Shown: positions 1 to 6,801, counted from the first letter of the stretch. The stretch is DNA of 6,801 bases from an uncultured Clostridia bacterium (GCA_905210525.1 CAJLXE010000082.1:1-6801); one strand, 5' to 3'. Numbers and translations: made by a program. The notes: a model not told the origin generated them from the sequence alone.

Positions 1-13
1 AAGGGGGATTTTT

Positions 14-685
14 ATGTATAAGCTGCTGATAATAGAGGATGACAGCGGAATTGCGGAAGCAGTAAAAATGCAGGCGGAAAAATGGGATTTTGAAGTTGAA
101 TGTGTAAGCGATTTTCTTAATATTATGAATCATTTTGAAAAATTTCAGCCTCATCTGGTTCTGATAGATATAGGATTACCTTTTTTTAACGGTTTTTATT
201 GGTGTTCGCAAATCAGAAGTGTTTCCAAAGCGCCGATAATATTTATATCATCCGCATCGGACAACATGAATATTGTCATGGCAATGAATATGGGCGCGGA
301 TGATTTTATTGCAAAGCCGTTCGACGGCAATGTGCTTATGGCAAAAATACAGGCTTTGCTCAGACGTGCTTATGATTTTGCACCGACAGTGACCGTTCTT
401 GAGCACAGGGGTGCAAAGCTTAATACGAGCGACGGCGTTTTGACATATAATGACGAAAAAATACCTCTTACCAAGAATGAATACAGAATATTGCTCACGT
501 TAATGAGCAACAAAGGAAAGGTAATAAGCCGTGAAGCGCTTATAAAAGCGTTGTGGGAAACAGACTGCTTTATAGAAGAAAACACACTTACAGTTAATGT
601 CGGAAGACTCCGCAAAAAACTTGAAAATGCAGGCTTGGATGAATTTATTGAGACTAAATTCGGACTTGGATATCTGATAAAATAA
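14..685 (+). CDS. BceR-like OmpR/PhoB-family response regulator
   Basis: Cytoplasmic two-component response regulator of 223 residues, the usual length for the OmpR/PhoB class. The receiver domain (about residues 1-118) shows the acidic pair D9/D10, phospho-acceptor D52 in LVLIDIGLP, switch serines S79/S80, and K101 in the AKPF motif. A winged-helix Trans_reg_C DNA-binding domain follows (about 127-223), with the recognition-helix region around TLTVNVGRLRKKL and a terminal hairpin, FGLGYLIK. The receiver segment ISSASDNMNIVMAMNMGADD is very typical of the BceR/PsdR/GraR subgroup, which controls antimicrobial-peptide transporters. The start is ATG with AAGGGGG five bases upstream. The kinase gene follows 44 bases later, and the transporter genes after that, so the likely target is the transporter promoter at about 1723-1797. 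Which named Bce paralogue it matches cannot be told from sequence alone, so no symbol is given. Confidence 0.96.
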   Translation: MYKLLIIEDDSGIAEAVKMQAEKWDFEVECVSDFLNIMNHFEKFQPHLVLIDIGLPFFNGFYWCSQIRSVSKAPIIFISSASDNMNIVMAMNMGADDFIAKPFDGNVLMAKIQALLRRAYDFAPTVTVLEHRGAKLNTSDGVLTYNDEKIPLTKNEYRILLTLMSNKGKVISREALIKALWETDCFIEENTLTVNVGRLRKKLENAGLDEFIETKFGLGYLIK

Positions 686-729
686 CTTGCTTTGACGGGG
701 AATTTAAATACGCATGAGGAATAAAATAT

Positions 730-1719
730 ATGAAATTTTTGAAACAGTATATTAAACAGCACAGACTTTGCATTATTGCATTTGTTTTATTCTGCGGAAT
801 ATTTACCGCGGCATTTGAACTGTACAGACTTCCGCTGGGAGCAGCGCTTTATCCATCGGCAATATGTTTGATTCTGAGTGTTGCTTTTGCCGCGAATGAT
901 CTGCATAAAGCGTACATAAAACACAAACGTTTTAACAGCATACAGATTATATCAAGCGAGATGTCTGACTTGCTTCCGAAAGCTCTGAATCAGGATGACA
1001 TTGATTACAGGGAAATAATAGAACGTCTTATAAATGAACAGAAAGAGACCGTCAGCCGCATAAGTGCGTCATATTCGGATATGGTGGATTATTATACGGT
1101 GTGGGCGCATCAGATAAAGACTCCGATAGCTTCAATGAAGCTTCGCTTGCAAAATGAAGATTCCGATATGGGCAGGAAGCTCAATTCAGATTTGTTTCGC
1201 ATAGAACAGTATGTGGATATGGTGCTTATGTTTTTGAGGCTGGATTCCGATTCGACCGATTATGTTATACGCGAATATGATTTGGACGGCATTGTAAAGC
1301 AGGCGGTAAAAAAGTTTGCGGACGATTTTATATACAGAAAACTGCGCCTTGAATATACGCCTTTGAATGTGTCGGTTGTAACGGATGAAAAATGGCTTTC
1401 GTTTGTTATAGAACAGGTTATATCCAATGCACTTAAATATACACCGTCGGGGAGCATATCAATATGGTGCGAAAAACCTCAGACATTATGCATAGGCGAT
1501 ACCGGCATAGGCATTGCGCCTGAGGACGTTCCGCGTATATTTGAAAAAGGATATACGGGCTACAATGGGAGAAGCGATAAAAAGGCAAGCGGAATAGGCT
1601 TATATCTCTGCAAAAGAATATGCAATGCGCTCGGACATGATATTCATGCAAGCTCATCTCTCGGAAAAGGCACTGTTATATACATAGAACTCGACCGTAT
1701 TGACATCGAATATGAATAA
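730..1719 (+). CDS. BceS-like intramembrane-sensing sensor histidine kinase
   Basis: Membrane sensor kinase of 329 residues, a short architecture typical of BceS-type kinases. Two N-terminal membrane helices (about residues 12-30 and 36-56) are separated by only a few residues, so there is no extracellular sensor domain. Such kinases are known to take their signal from the partner ABC permease. A dimerization/phosphotransfer segment follows, with H127 in WAHQIKTPIASMK, the subgroup's characteristic HQIKTP form of the H-box. The ATP-binding domain shows the N-box (N233 in EQVISNALKYT), the G1 box DTGIGI (257-262), an F-box (F271) and the G2 box SGIGLYL (287-293). All catalytic motifs look intact. 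The start ATG has AGGA at 717-720, nine bases upstream. It is very probably co-transcribed with the regulator and phosphorylates it. The paralogue within the Bce/Psd/Gra families is unresolved. Confidence 0.95.
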   Translation: MKFLKQYIKQHRLCIIAFVLFCGIFTAAFELYRLPLGAALYPSAICLILSVAFAANDLHKAYIKHKRFNSIQIISSEMSDLLPKALNQDDIDYREIIERLINEQKETVSRISASYSDMVDYYTVWAHQIKTPIASMKLRLQNEDSDMGRKLNSDLFRIEQYVDMVLMFLRLDSDSTDYVIREYDLDGIVKQAVKKFADDFIYRKLRLEYTPLNVSVVTDEKWLSFVIEQVISNALKYTPSGSISIWCEKPQTLCIGDTGIGIAPEDVPRIFEKGYTGYNGRSDKKASGIGLYLCKRICNALGHDIHASSSLGKGTVIYIELDRIDIEYE

Positions 1720-1722
1720 TTT

Positions 1723-1759
1723 CTTACAAAATTGTCACAAATCGGGCTTGTTTTGTAAG
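1723..1759. promoter_or_regulatory. Putative regulator-binding inverted repeat upstream of the transporter operon
   Basis: Arms CTTACAAAA (1723-1731) and TTTTGTAAG (1751-1759) are perfect 9-bp reverse complements, separated by 19 bases. Nested at the left arm is TTACA-AAAT-TGTCA (1724-1737). This resembles the TnACA-N4-TGTAA-type inverted repeat recalled for BceR-like regulators, with one departure from symmetry. The element starts four bases after the kinase stop. The centre of the nested site is about 60 bases upstream of the TATAAT box, a plausible activator position. No T-tract follows the right arm, so a terminator is unlikely. Binding by the adjacent response regulator is inferred. Confidence 0.6.
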
Positions 1760-1791
1760 CAAAATCGATAGAGTTATATTTTATATTCCTG

Positions 1792-1797
1792 TATAAT
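1792..1797 (+). promoter_or_regulatory. Putative -10 box of the ABC transporter promoter
   Basis: A consensus TATAAT lies 40 bases upstream of the ATPase start codon, inside the 117-bp kinase-ATPase gap. With 17-bp spacing the -35 position (1769-1774, TAGAGT) matches TTGACA at only three of six bases. A weak -35 combined with a perfect -10 fits a promoter that needs an activator. The expected transcription start is near 1803-1805. The region is AT-rich, so a chance TATAAT is possible, but its position with operator upstream and ribosome binding site downstream supports the call. Confidence 0.55.
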
Positions 1798-1821
1798 AAC
1801 AGTACAAAAATGAATTGTCAC

Positions 1822-1828
1822 GAGGAGG
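1822..1828 (+). promoter_or_regulatory. Ribosome binding site that sets the ATPase start
   Basis: GAGGAGG lies eight bases before the ATG at 1837 and is the strongest Shine-Dalgarno match in the window. It falls inside the longer reading frame that opens at the ATG at 1810. That upstream ATG has no comparable site and would lie only about six bases from the predicted transcription start, so the 1837 start is preferred. Confidence 0.85.
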
Positions 1829-1836
1829 ATTTTGTA

Positions 1837-2601
1837 ATGGGTATTCTGGAAGTTAACGGGTTGAAGAAAGTATATACGACCCGCTTCGGAGGAAATAAAG
1901 TAGAAGCTCTGAAAAATGTAAATTTCAGCGTTGAGAAAGGAGAGTATGTTGCTATAATGGGCGAATCGGGTTCGGGCAAAACGACTCTTCTGAACATTCT
2001 TGCGGCGCTTGATAAGCCGACGGCGGGTTATATAACGCTTGACGGGCATGATGTTTCAAGAATAAAGGATTCCGCTATTGCCGAATTTCGCAGAGATAAT
2101 CTTGGGTTTGTGTTTCAGGAATTTAATCTTCTTGATACATTTTCGCTTGAAGACAACATATATTTGCCGCTTGTTCTGGCAGGGAAAACGTATGCGGAAA
2201 TGAGCGCGCGTCTTAAACCTATTGCCGTAAAGCTCGGAATTCTGGATTTACTTAAAAAGTATCCTTATGAGGTTTCGGGTGGTCAAAAACAGCGTGCGGC
2301 GGTTGCGAGAGCGCTTATTACAAATCCGAAAATAATTCTTGCAGATGAACCGACCGGTGCGCTTGATTCAAAGGCGACAGATGAGCTGCTCAGATTGTTC
2401 GGCGATATAAACAAAAACGGTCAGACTATACTGATGGTAACTCATTCTGTTAAGGCGGCAAGCCATACAGGTAGAGTTTTGTTTATAAAAGACGGAGAAA
2501 TATTTCATCAGATATACAGGGGAGACAGCACAAACGAACAACTGTATCAGAAAATATCAGATACTCTTACCATGCTTGCGACGGGCGGTGAGCAACAATG
2601 A
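1837..2601 (+). CDS. BceA-like ABC transporter ATP-binding protein
   Basis: ATPase subunit of an antimicrobial-peptide detoxification transporter of the MacB/LolD-related (type VII) class, 254 residues. All nucleotide-binding motifs are present: Walker A GESGSGKTT (42-50), Q-loop Q94 in FVFQEFNLLD, ABC signature VSGGQ (146-150), Walker B IILADEP with D170 and E171, D-loop GALDSK, and switch H203. The protein has no membrane segment and should sit on the cytoplasmic face as a dimer with the following permease. The Q-loop sequence FQEFNLLDTFS and the motif GALDSK are characteristic of the BceA group. The start was placed at 1837 rather than the in-frame ATG at 1810 because of GAGGAGG at 1822-1828. 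The stop overlaps the permease start (ATGA), which implies translational coupling. Expression is probably driven by the promoter at about 1792 under control of the upstream two-component system. Confidence 0.96.
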   Translation: MGILEVNGLKKVYTTRFGGNKVEALKNVNFSVEKGEYVAIMGESGSGKTTLLNILAALDKPTAGYITLDGHDVSRIKDSAIAEFRRDNLGFVFQEFNLLDTFSLEDNIYLPLVLAGKTYAEMSARLKPIAVKLGILDLLKKYPYEVSGGQKQRAAVARALITNPKIILADEPTGALDSKATDELLRLFGDINKNGQTILMVTHSVKAASHTGRVLFIKDGEIFHQIYRGDSTNEQLYQKISDTLTMLATGGEQQ

Positions 2602-4649
2602 AGTCAGGCTTTTATGCTAAACCGGCAGTTATGGGTATACGCAAAAACAAACGTCTTTATGTGCCTTACATTCTTACGTGCATAGGAATGATAATGATGC
2701 AGTATATAATAACGTATCTGTCGTTGACGCCCGCTGTGAGAGATATGCCTAAGGGCGCTATCGTACAGACGGTGCTGGGCATGGGAATATGGGTTATACT
2801 TATTTTTGCGGCGATATTTTTACTTTATACAAATTCGTTTCTTATGCGCAGACGCAAAAAAGAATTCGGACTTTATAATATTCTCGGAATGGGAAAGTTC
2901 AATATAGGGCGTATTTTGATATGGGAAAGCATAATTGTAGCACTTATATCGCTTGCAGTGGGACTCGGTGCCGGGATTTTACTTTCTAAGTTTGCGGAGC
3001 TCGGACTTGTTAAGGTTATAGACGGAGACGTAAATTTTACATTTTCGATTTGCCCTGAGGCGATAACATTTACGACAGTGGCATTTTGCGTCGTGTTTAT
3101 ACTGATACTTATAATCAATCTTTTACATATAAGCTGCTCCAATCCTATGTCGCTTTTCAAAAGTGAAAATGTCGGTGAAAAACCACCTAAAGCGAATTGG
3201 CTTTTCGGAATAGCCGGCGTTTTTGTGCTTGCAGCGGCGTACTATATTGCTGTATCGATAAAACAACCTATGGCGGCTTTGTCGTGGTTTTTTATAGCCG
3301 TAATAATGGTAATAATAGCTACGTATATGCTGTTTATATCGGGCTCGGTATTGCTTTGCCGTATTCTGCAGAAGAAAAAGAATTATTACTATAAAAAAAG
3401 TCATTTTGTTTCAGTTTCGTCTATGATGTACAGGATGAAGCGTAACGGTGCAGGGCTTGCTTCCATATGTATTTTGGGTACTATGGTGTTGGTTATGATT
3501 GCGTCAACGGCGTGCCTTTATTTCGGCAAGGAGGATTCGCTTGAAAAGAGATACCCTCATGATATAACAGTAAAAGTCAACAGCTCCGATATTATCGATG
3601 ATAAATTTGCGGAAACATTTTATAATGCGGTTAACGGTAAGTTAAGAGGAAACAGTCCGAAGAACATAATACAATATCGATATGTAGAGCTTACAGGACT
3701 GTTTCGAGACGGAATTCTTGAAACGGATGCGGAAAATTACCCGAGGTACAATTCGTATACAGGTATTTTCGATGATTTGTGTTATCTTTATTTTGTGCCT
3801 CTTTCGGAATACAACAGAATTACAGGCAAAAATAAGCAAATAGCAGACGGCAGCGCGATGCTTTACTTTGAACGTGAATCTCATCCGATAGATACTGTTA
3901 CGATTAAAAACGGCGTTTCGTATAAGGTTTCGGAAGTGCTTACGGAATTTCCTGTTATAAGTGAAAGTGCGTCCTATATTGTCCCGTGTATATATGCGGT
4001 TATTCCGGATTTTGATGAAGCTGCGAACGCAATGAAGGAACTTTTGGGTTCAAACATCAAGAGTGCCTTCCGGATGTGTTGTTATTATGCGTTTGATATA
4101 GGTACGGATGATGATACGACTATTGCAATATTTGATGATATGCTTATATGTATGAACGACCTCAGCAGAGCTTATCTTGAAGAAAACGAAACCTCATTCG
4201 GATACAGTGCAGAGTGTCTTGCGACGAATAAAGCTCATTTTTACGGTACGTTCGGCGGATTATTCTTTTTGGGAATATTGTTGAGTATTGTATTTATATT
4301 TGCTGCTGTTCTGATAATATACTATAAGCAGATATCGGAAGGGTATGAGGATCAGTCAAGGTTTGATATAATGCAGAAAGTAGGCATGACAAAGCAGGAG
4401 ATACGTAAAAACATAAATTCGCAGATGCTTACTGTATTTTTACTGCCTCTTATAGTGGCAGGTATGCACCTTGCTTTTGCATTCCCGATAATATGCAAAT
4501 TGCTTATGCTTTTCAATGTAATAAACGTAAATCTTCTTATAGTAACAGCTCTCATAAGTTTTCTGGCGTTTGCTTTGTTCTATACGTTGGTTTACAGGAT
4601 TACGTCGAATGCGTATTACAATATAGTAAGCGGTGTTAAAGAAGAATGA
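2598..4649 (+). CDS. BceB-like FtsX-family ABC transporter permease
   Basis: Membrane subunit of 683 residues, slightly long but in the range of BceB-type permeases. About ten membrane helices can be seen: roughly 20-43, 57-80, 104-131, 155-178, 200-220, 227-256, 284-308, then 550-576, 611-637 and 644-667. Between helices 7 and 8 lies a large hydrophilic loop (about 309-549), matching the extracellular domain that defines BceB-type permeases and determines drug sensing and specificity. FtsX-type segments flank it, including KKEFGLYNILGMGK (87-100) and the C-terminal RFDIMQKVGMTKQEIRKN (588-605), the latter resembling the cytoplasmic coupling region after helix 8. The loop contains several cysteines (C395, C464, C494, C495, C518, C540). 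The gene starts within the ATPase stop (ATGA) and the operon ends at the terminator at 4725-4770. The role is inferred: with the ATPase it removes a peptide antibiotic from its lipid-cycle target and signals flux to the upstream kinase. The substrate cannot be named from sequence. Confidence 0.94.
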   Translation: MKSGFYAKPAVMGIRKNKRLYVPYILTCIGMIMMQYIITYLSLTPAVRDMPKGAIVQTVLGMGIWVILIFAAIFLLYTNSFLMRRRKKEFGLYNILGMGKFNIGRILIWESIIVALISLAVGLGAGILLSKFAELGLVKVIDGDVNFTFSICPEAITFTTVAFCVVFILILIINLLHISCSNPMSLFKSENVGEKPPKANWLFGIAGVFVLAAAYYIAVSIKQPMAALSWFFIAVIMVIIATYMLFISGSVLLCRILQKKKNYYYKKSHFVSVSSMMYRMKRNGAGLASICILGTMVLVMIASTACLYFGKEDSLEKRYPHDITVKVNSSDIIDDKFAETFYNAVNGKLRGNSPKNIIQYRYVELTGLFRDGILETDAENYPRYNSYTGIFDDLCYLYFVPLSEYNRITGKNKQIADGSAMLYFERESHPIDTVTIKNGVSYKVSEVLTEFPVISESASYIVPCIYAVIPDFDEAANAMKELLGSNIKSAFRMCCYYAFDIGTDDDTTIAIFDDMLICMNDLSRAYLEENETSFGYSAECLATNKAHFYGTFGGLFFLGILLSIVFIFAAVLIIYYKQISEGYEDQSRFDIMQKVGMTKQEIRKNINSQMLTVFLLPLIVAGMHLAFAFPIICKLLMLFNVINVNLLIVTALISFLAFALFYTLVYRITSNAYYNIVSGVKEE

Positions 4650-4691
4650 TATATCAAGGTTGTAAGCTGTTGCGGTAAAAGGGGATATTAG

Positions 4692-4724
4692 CCGTAACCG
4701 AGCAAAACAATTCGGAATTTACGG
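4692..4724. repeat. Interrupted inverted repeat (hairpin) downstream of the permease
   Basis: CCGTAACCGA (4692-4701) can pair with TCGG (4712-4715) and TTACGG (4719-4724), giving a 10-bp stem with a 3-base AAT bulge on the right side and a 10-base loop. It directly abuts the terminator stem at 4725. On the minus strand the stem is followed by a short CCCCTTTT, so it might weakly assist termination of the convergent gene. No function can be assigned with confidence. Confidence 0.4.
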
Positions 4725-4770
4725 TTAAGGGGACGCTTTATTGAAAACGTCCCCTTAAGTTTATTGTTTT
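4725..4770 (+). terminator. Rho-independent terminator of the transporter operon
   Basis: TTAAGGGGACG (4725-4735) and CGTCCCCTTAA (4748-4758) form a perfect 11-bp stem around a 12-base spacer. That spacer can extend the stem by three A-T pairs after one mismatch. The 3' side runs into GTTTATTGTTTT, a T-rich tract, as expected for plus-strand intrinsic termination 75 bases after the permease stop. Read on the minus strand there is no T-run after the stem, so support for bidirectional use is weak. Confidence 0.85.
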
Positions 4771-4796
4771 ATAGTGTTATCGTATATTGCTTTGAA

Positions 4797-6801
4797 TCAG
4801 TGTTTTGTTGCGACGATCTGCCAGTTCCCGCCGTCGGTTACGAAATTGTATCTGGATTTGTCTCTGCTTGCAAATTCAATTCCGTCCACTTTACCTACCT
4901 CAACTCCGTTTTCTATCACTTTTATACCGTTGATCGTTATATCTGCCGTATCGGCAAATTTACAGCACGGAATTGAAAGCGTTGCCTTCCCGCCTTCGGG
5001 CGCGGTAACATCCATGCGGAAGAATTTCTCGCAATCTTTTTCGAGAGAAACCGTGATGTTGCCTATTACGGCAGGAACACGTGCTTCTATCTTATTGAGA
5101 GAACCCATGCGCGGTTCTATGAGGTATGTTTTGTAGCCCGGAGTGAGCGGACGGATACCTGCCATGTATTTCGACATGGTAATGAGCGGACCGCCGGACC
5201 ATGCATGATTTTTGGTTCCCTTTGTTTTATCCCAGAATTCCCAAAGCGTTGAATATGCAAGCTCGCTGTCTGTCATGTCGTGATAGCGCATTTTAATTCT
5301 TGCCTGAATATCTTTCATATTGCTGTACTCGCAAAGAGCGTCAAGAACGTATTTTTCCATATACGGGCTTGAGTTCATAGTGGTATTGAGCACGTTGAGC
5401 GTGGTTTTTATGTTTTCTTCCGGAACTATTCCGGCAAGAAGCGCTATTGCGTTACATCTGTCATCCGGATCATCCTGCTCAGCGCTCTTGTAGCCTCGCT
5501 CTGTCCAGAATTTTCGATAGTTCTTTTTAATGCTTGCATAACGTTTGTCGATTTCTTCAAAATCTTTTTCTGCGCCAAGAATTTCAGCCATTTTTCTGAG
5601 CGCGACAAGAGCTCTGCAATACCATGCGTTTTCGAGAGGAACCATATCCGGGAATCTGCCCCAATCCGGCCAATCCCATGTGCCTGTGTATCTGTTTACA
5701 AAACCGTTGTCCGCCATGTACCAAAGCCAGCTGTAAAGAACATACTTTGACGCATAAGGATAAATTGCTTTCAACGCTTCCATATTGCCTGTGTAAAGAT
5801 AATATTCCCACATACCGCATACTCCGGCAAGCTCCTGCATGGGAAGCTCGGTATTGTCGTTGTATGAAGGGCATACGGTTCTGAGTCTTGTTGTATTGAG
5901 TGTATCTGCATATCCCATTTTTGTGTGGAGACCTTTTTCATAAAGCATATATGCCTTATCGTCGAGGCAGTACATGAATTCAAGCATTTCATTTGTAACG
6001 TCTCCCCACCACTGCGCACGCTCTCTGTCCGGGCAATCCATGAAGTTATCACGCATTGTAACGTAAAGAGTACGTTCGGATTGAGTCCAGAGCTTGTTGA
6101 AAAATTCATCGTCGCATCTGAAATAGCCGACAAACTCCGAATTGTAACCGGACTCTCTGTATTTTAAAGACAAAATTGTGATTCCTGCTGGGATTGTGTA
6201 ATAAACGTGTTCTCCGGGGAACCAGCTCAAGCCTTCAAATTCCTGCTCTCCTGCGACTGTAACGTATGCATTTTTTGTGGTAAGACCGTTTCCGGCAGGA
6301 TCGGCATAGTTGTCTGTACGCATATCGATTTTTAAGCCTGCAGTGTCTGTCTTCAGCTTGATGTAAGGCGTAAGCTGTGCGTTGTAGTCCAGATAAAGGT
6401 CGAGAACTTCTTCTTTTGTTGTAGTATAACCCTCGTAATCTTTTGAATTATTGTAATCCTTCAAACCGAAATCCTTGAGGAACGGAATCGGTCTTTTGTG
6501 AAGATTGCACCACGGCTTGTCGGGAACAACACCGAGTTCTGTGGCGTTTGCCCATGAAGAATCGTCGTAATCAACGGCTTTCCAGTCGCCGATTGAAAGT
6601 CTTGCATCGTAATATACGTTATATTCGGAAAGCCTGTAATTGGGCTGCGGTTCTTTGACGCCTTCAACAGAGCCGTCATCCTTTAAGTATGAAGTCTCTC
6701 TGTGAACTTTCCAGCTTGAGTCACTTATAACCGATTCGGCGTCTGTTTCTGCCTCAAGTACAAACTCTGTCAGCAGTGTTGCGACGTCGTCAGCCGAATC
6801 G
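4797..6801 (-). CDS. GH78-type alpha-L-rhamnosidase, 5' end beyond the window
   Basis: Glycoside hydrolase predicted to release terminal alpha-L-rhamnose from plant or bacterial glycans by inversion. The minus frame is open from the TGA at 4797-4799 to the right edge, giving 667 visible residues with the N-terminus missing. Residues about 1-112 carry the N-terminal beta-domain signature YDARLS, FDDS.W-like YDDSSW, and RPIPFL. A beta-sandwich segment follows to about 220. The (alpha/alpha)6 catalytic domain then shows DCPDRERAQWWGD, whose D255, E260 and D267 have the same 5- and 7-residue spacing as the catalytic-site acids D567/E572/D579 recalled for Bacillus RhaB. It also has WDWPDWG (about 375-381), and STLWEFWD with E521, the likely general base, followed by NHAWSGGP. 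A C-terminal beta domain (about 560-667) closes the protein. Whether it is secreted cannot be judged without the N-terminus. The gene converges on the Bce module. Some GH78-like proteins act on modified or different sugars, so exact specificity is uncertain. Confidence 0.9.
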   Translation of the reverse strand, partial: DSADDVATLLTEFVLEAETDAESVISDSSWKVHRETSYLKDDGSVEGVKEPQPNYRLSEYNVYYDARLSIGDWKAVDYDDSSWANATELGVVPDKPWCNLHKRPIPFLKDFGLKDYNNSKDYEGYTTTKEEVLDLYLDYNAQLTPYIKLKTDTAGLKIDMRTDNYADPAGNGLTTKNAYVTVAGEQEFEGLSWFPGEHVYYTIPAGITILSLKYRESGYNSEFVGYFRCDDEFFNKLWTQSERTLYVTMRDNFMDCPDRERAQWWGDVTNEMLEFMYCLDDKAYMLYEKGLHTKMGYADTLNTTRLRTVCPSYNDNTELPMQELAGVCGMWEYYLYTGNMEALKAIYPYASKYVLYSWLWYMADNGFVNRYTGTWDWPDWGRFPDMVPLENAWYCRALVALRKMAEILGAEKDFEEIDKRYASIKKNYRKFWTERGYKSAEQDDPDDRCNAIALLAGIVPEENIKTTLNVLNTTMNSSPYMEKYVLDALCEYSNMKDIQARIKMRYHDMTDSELAYSTLWEFWDKTKGTKNHAWSGGPLITMSKYMAGIRPLTPGYKTYLIEPRMGSLNKIEARVPAVIGNITVSLEKDCEKFFRMDVTAPEGGKATLSIPCCKFADTADITINGIKVIENGVEVGKVDGIEFASRDKSRYNFVTDGGNWQIVATKH

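Noticed and set aside
370..762. Minus-strand frame of 130 codons opposite the response regulator
   Set aside because: It overlaps the well-supported regulator gene and its codons are the complement of a conserved domain. No family features or plausible ribosome binding site were seen.
1723..1759. Inverted repeat as an intrinsic terminator for the kinase gene
   Set aside because: The stem is AT-rich, the loop is 19 bases and no T-run follows the right arm. An operator explains position and content better.
1810..1836. Nine-residue N-terminal extension of the ATPase from the ATG at 1810
   Set aside because: It spans the GAGGAGG ribosome binding site, lacks its own site and lies almost at the predicted transcription start. 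The 1837 start gives the normal beginning of a BceA-type ATPase.
4774..5136. Plus-strand frame of 120 codons opposite the rhamnosidase C-terminus
   Set aside because: It begins right after the operon terminator but is fully antisense to the conserved C-terminal beta domain. The protein has no recognisable features and no ribosome binding site was seen.
4797..6464. Rhamnosidase starting at the TTG at 6464, or a frameshifted/broken gene
   Set aside because: The same frame is open upstream to base 6801 with recognisable family sequence, so there is neither a start at 6464 nor a frameshift. The small minus-strand frame at 6461-6679 is a shadow in another phase.
1..6801. CRISPR arrays, tRNA/rRNA genes, insertion sequences or riboswitches
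   Set aside because: No regularly spaced repeats, cloverleaf-like segments, transposase sequence or recognisable aptamer was seen. Almost all of the window is occupied by the five genes.

Overview
The window looks like a chromosomal segment of a low-to-moderate-GC Gram-positive anaerobe, probably a gut- or rumen-type Clostridia. This is inferred from the AT-rich codon choice, strong GGAGG-type ribosome binding sites, the Bce-type resistance module typical of Firmicutes, and a plant-glycan hydrolase next door. The sequence alone does not fix a species.

Plus strand, 14-4649: a complete four-gene Bce-like antimicrobial-peptide sensing and detoxification module. In order it holds an OmpR-family response regulator (14-685), a short intramembrane-sensing histidine kinase (730-1719), an MacB/BceA-type ABC ATPase (1837-2601) and a large FtsX-domain permease with a big extracellular loop (2598-4649). 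A 117-bp gap between the kinase and ATPase genes carries a perfect 9-bp inverted repeat, an internal TTACA-N4-TGTCA element resembling known BceR-type operators, and a TATAAT box. The transporter pair therefore probably has its own regulator-controlled promoter, as in bceRS-bceAB. ATPase and permease overlap by ATGA and are probably translationally coupled. The expected logic is as follows: the permease's extracellular domain and the kinase sense peptide or lipid-cycle-intermediate complexes, the kinase phosphorylates the regulator at D52, the regulator activates the transporter promoter, and the transporter frees the cell-wall target from the drug.

Intergenic, 4650-4796: two consecutive hairpins. 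The second is an 11-bp GC-centred stem followed by a T-rich tract and should terminate the transporter operon.

Minus strand, 4797 to the right edge: a convergent GH78-type alpha-L-rhamnosidase. The frame stays open through to base 6801, so its 5' end lies outside the window. An in-frame TTG at 6464 is not the real start. The visible 667 residues include part of the N-terminal beta domain, the (alpha/alpha)6 catalytic domain with its acidic motif, and the C-terminal beta domain. It is convergent to the Bce module and need not be functionally tied to it.

Nothing here amounts to an undescribed system. The points most worth following are the operator architecture, the divergent sensory loop of the permease, and the unseen N-terminus of the rhamnosidase.
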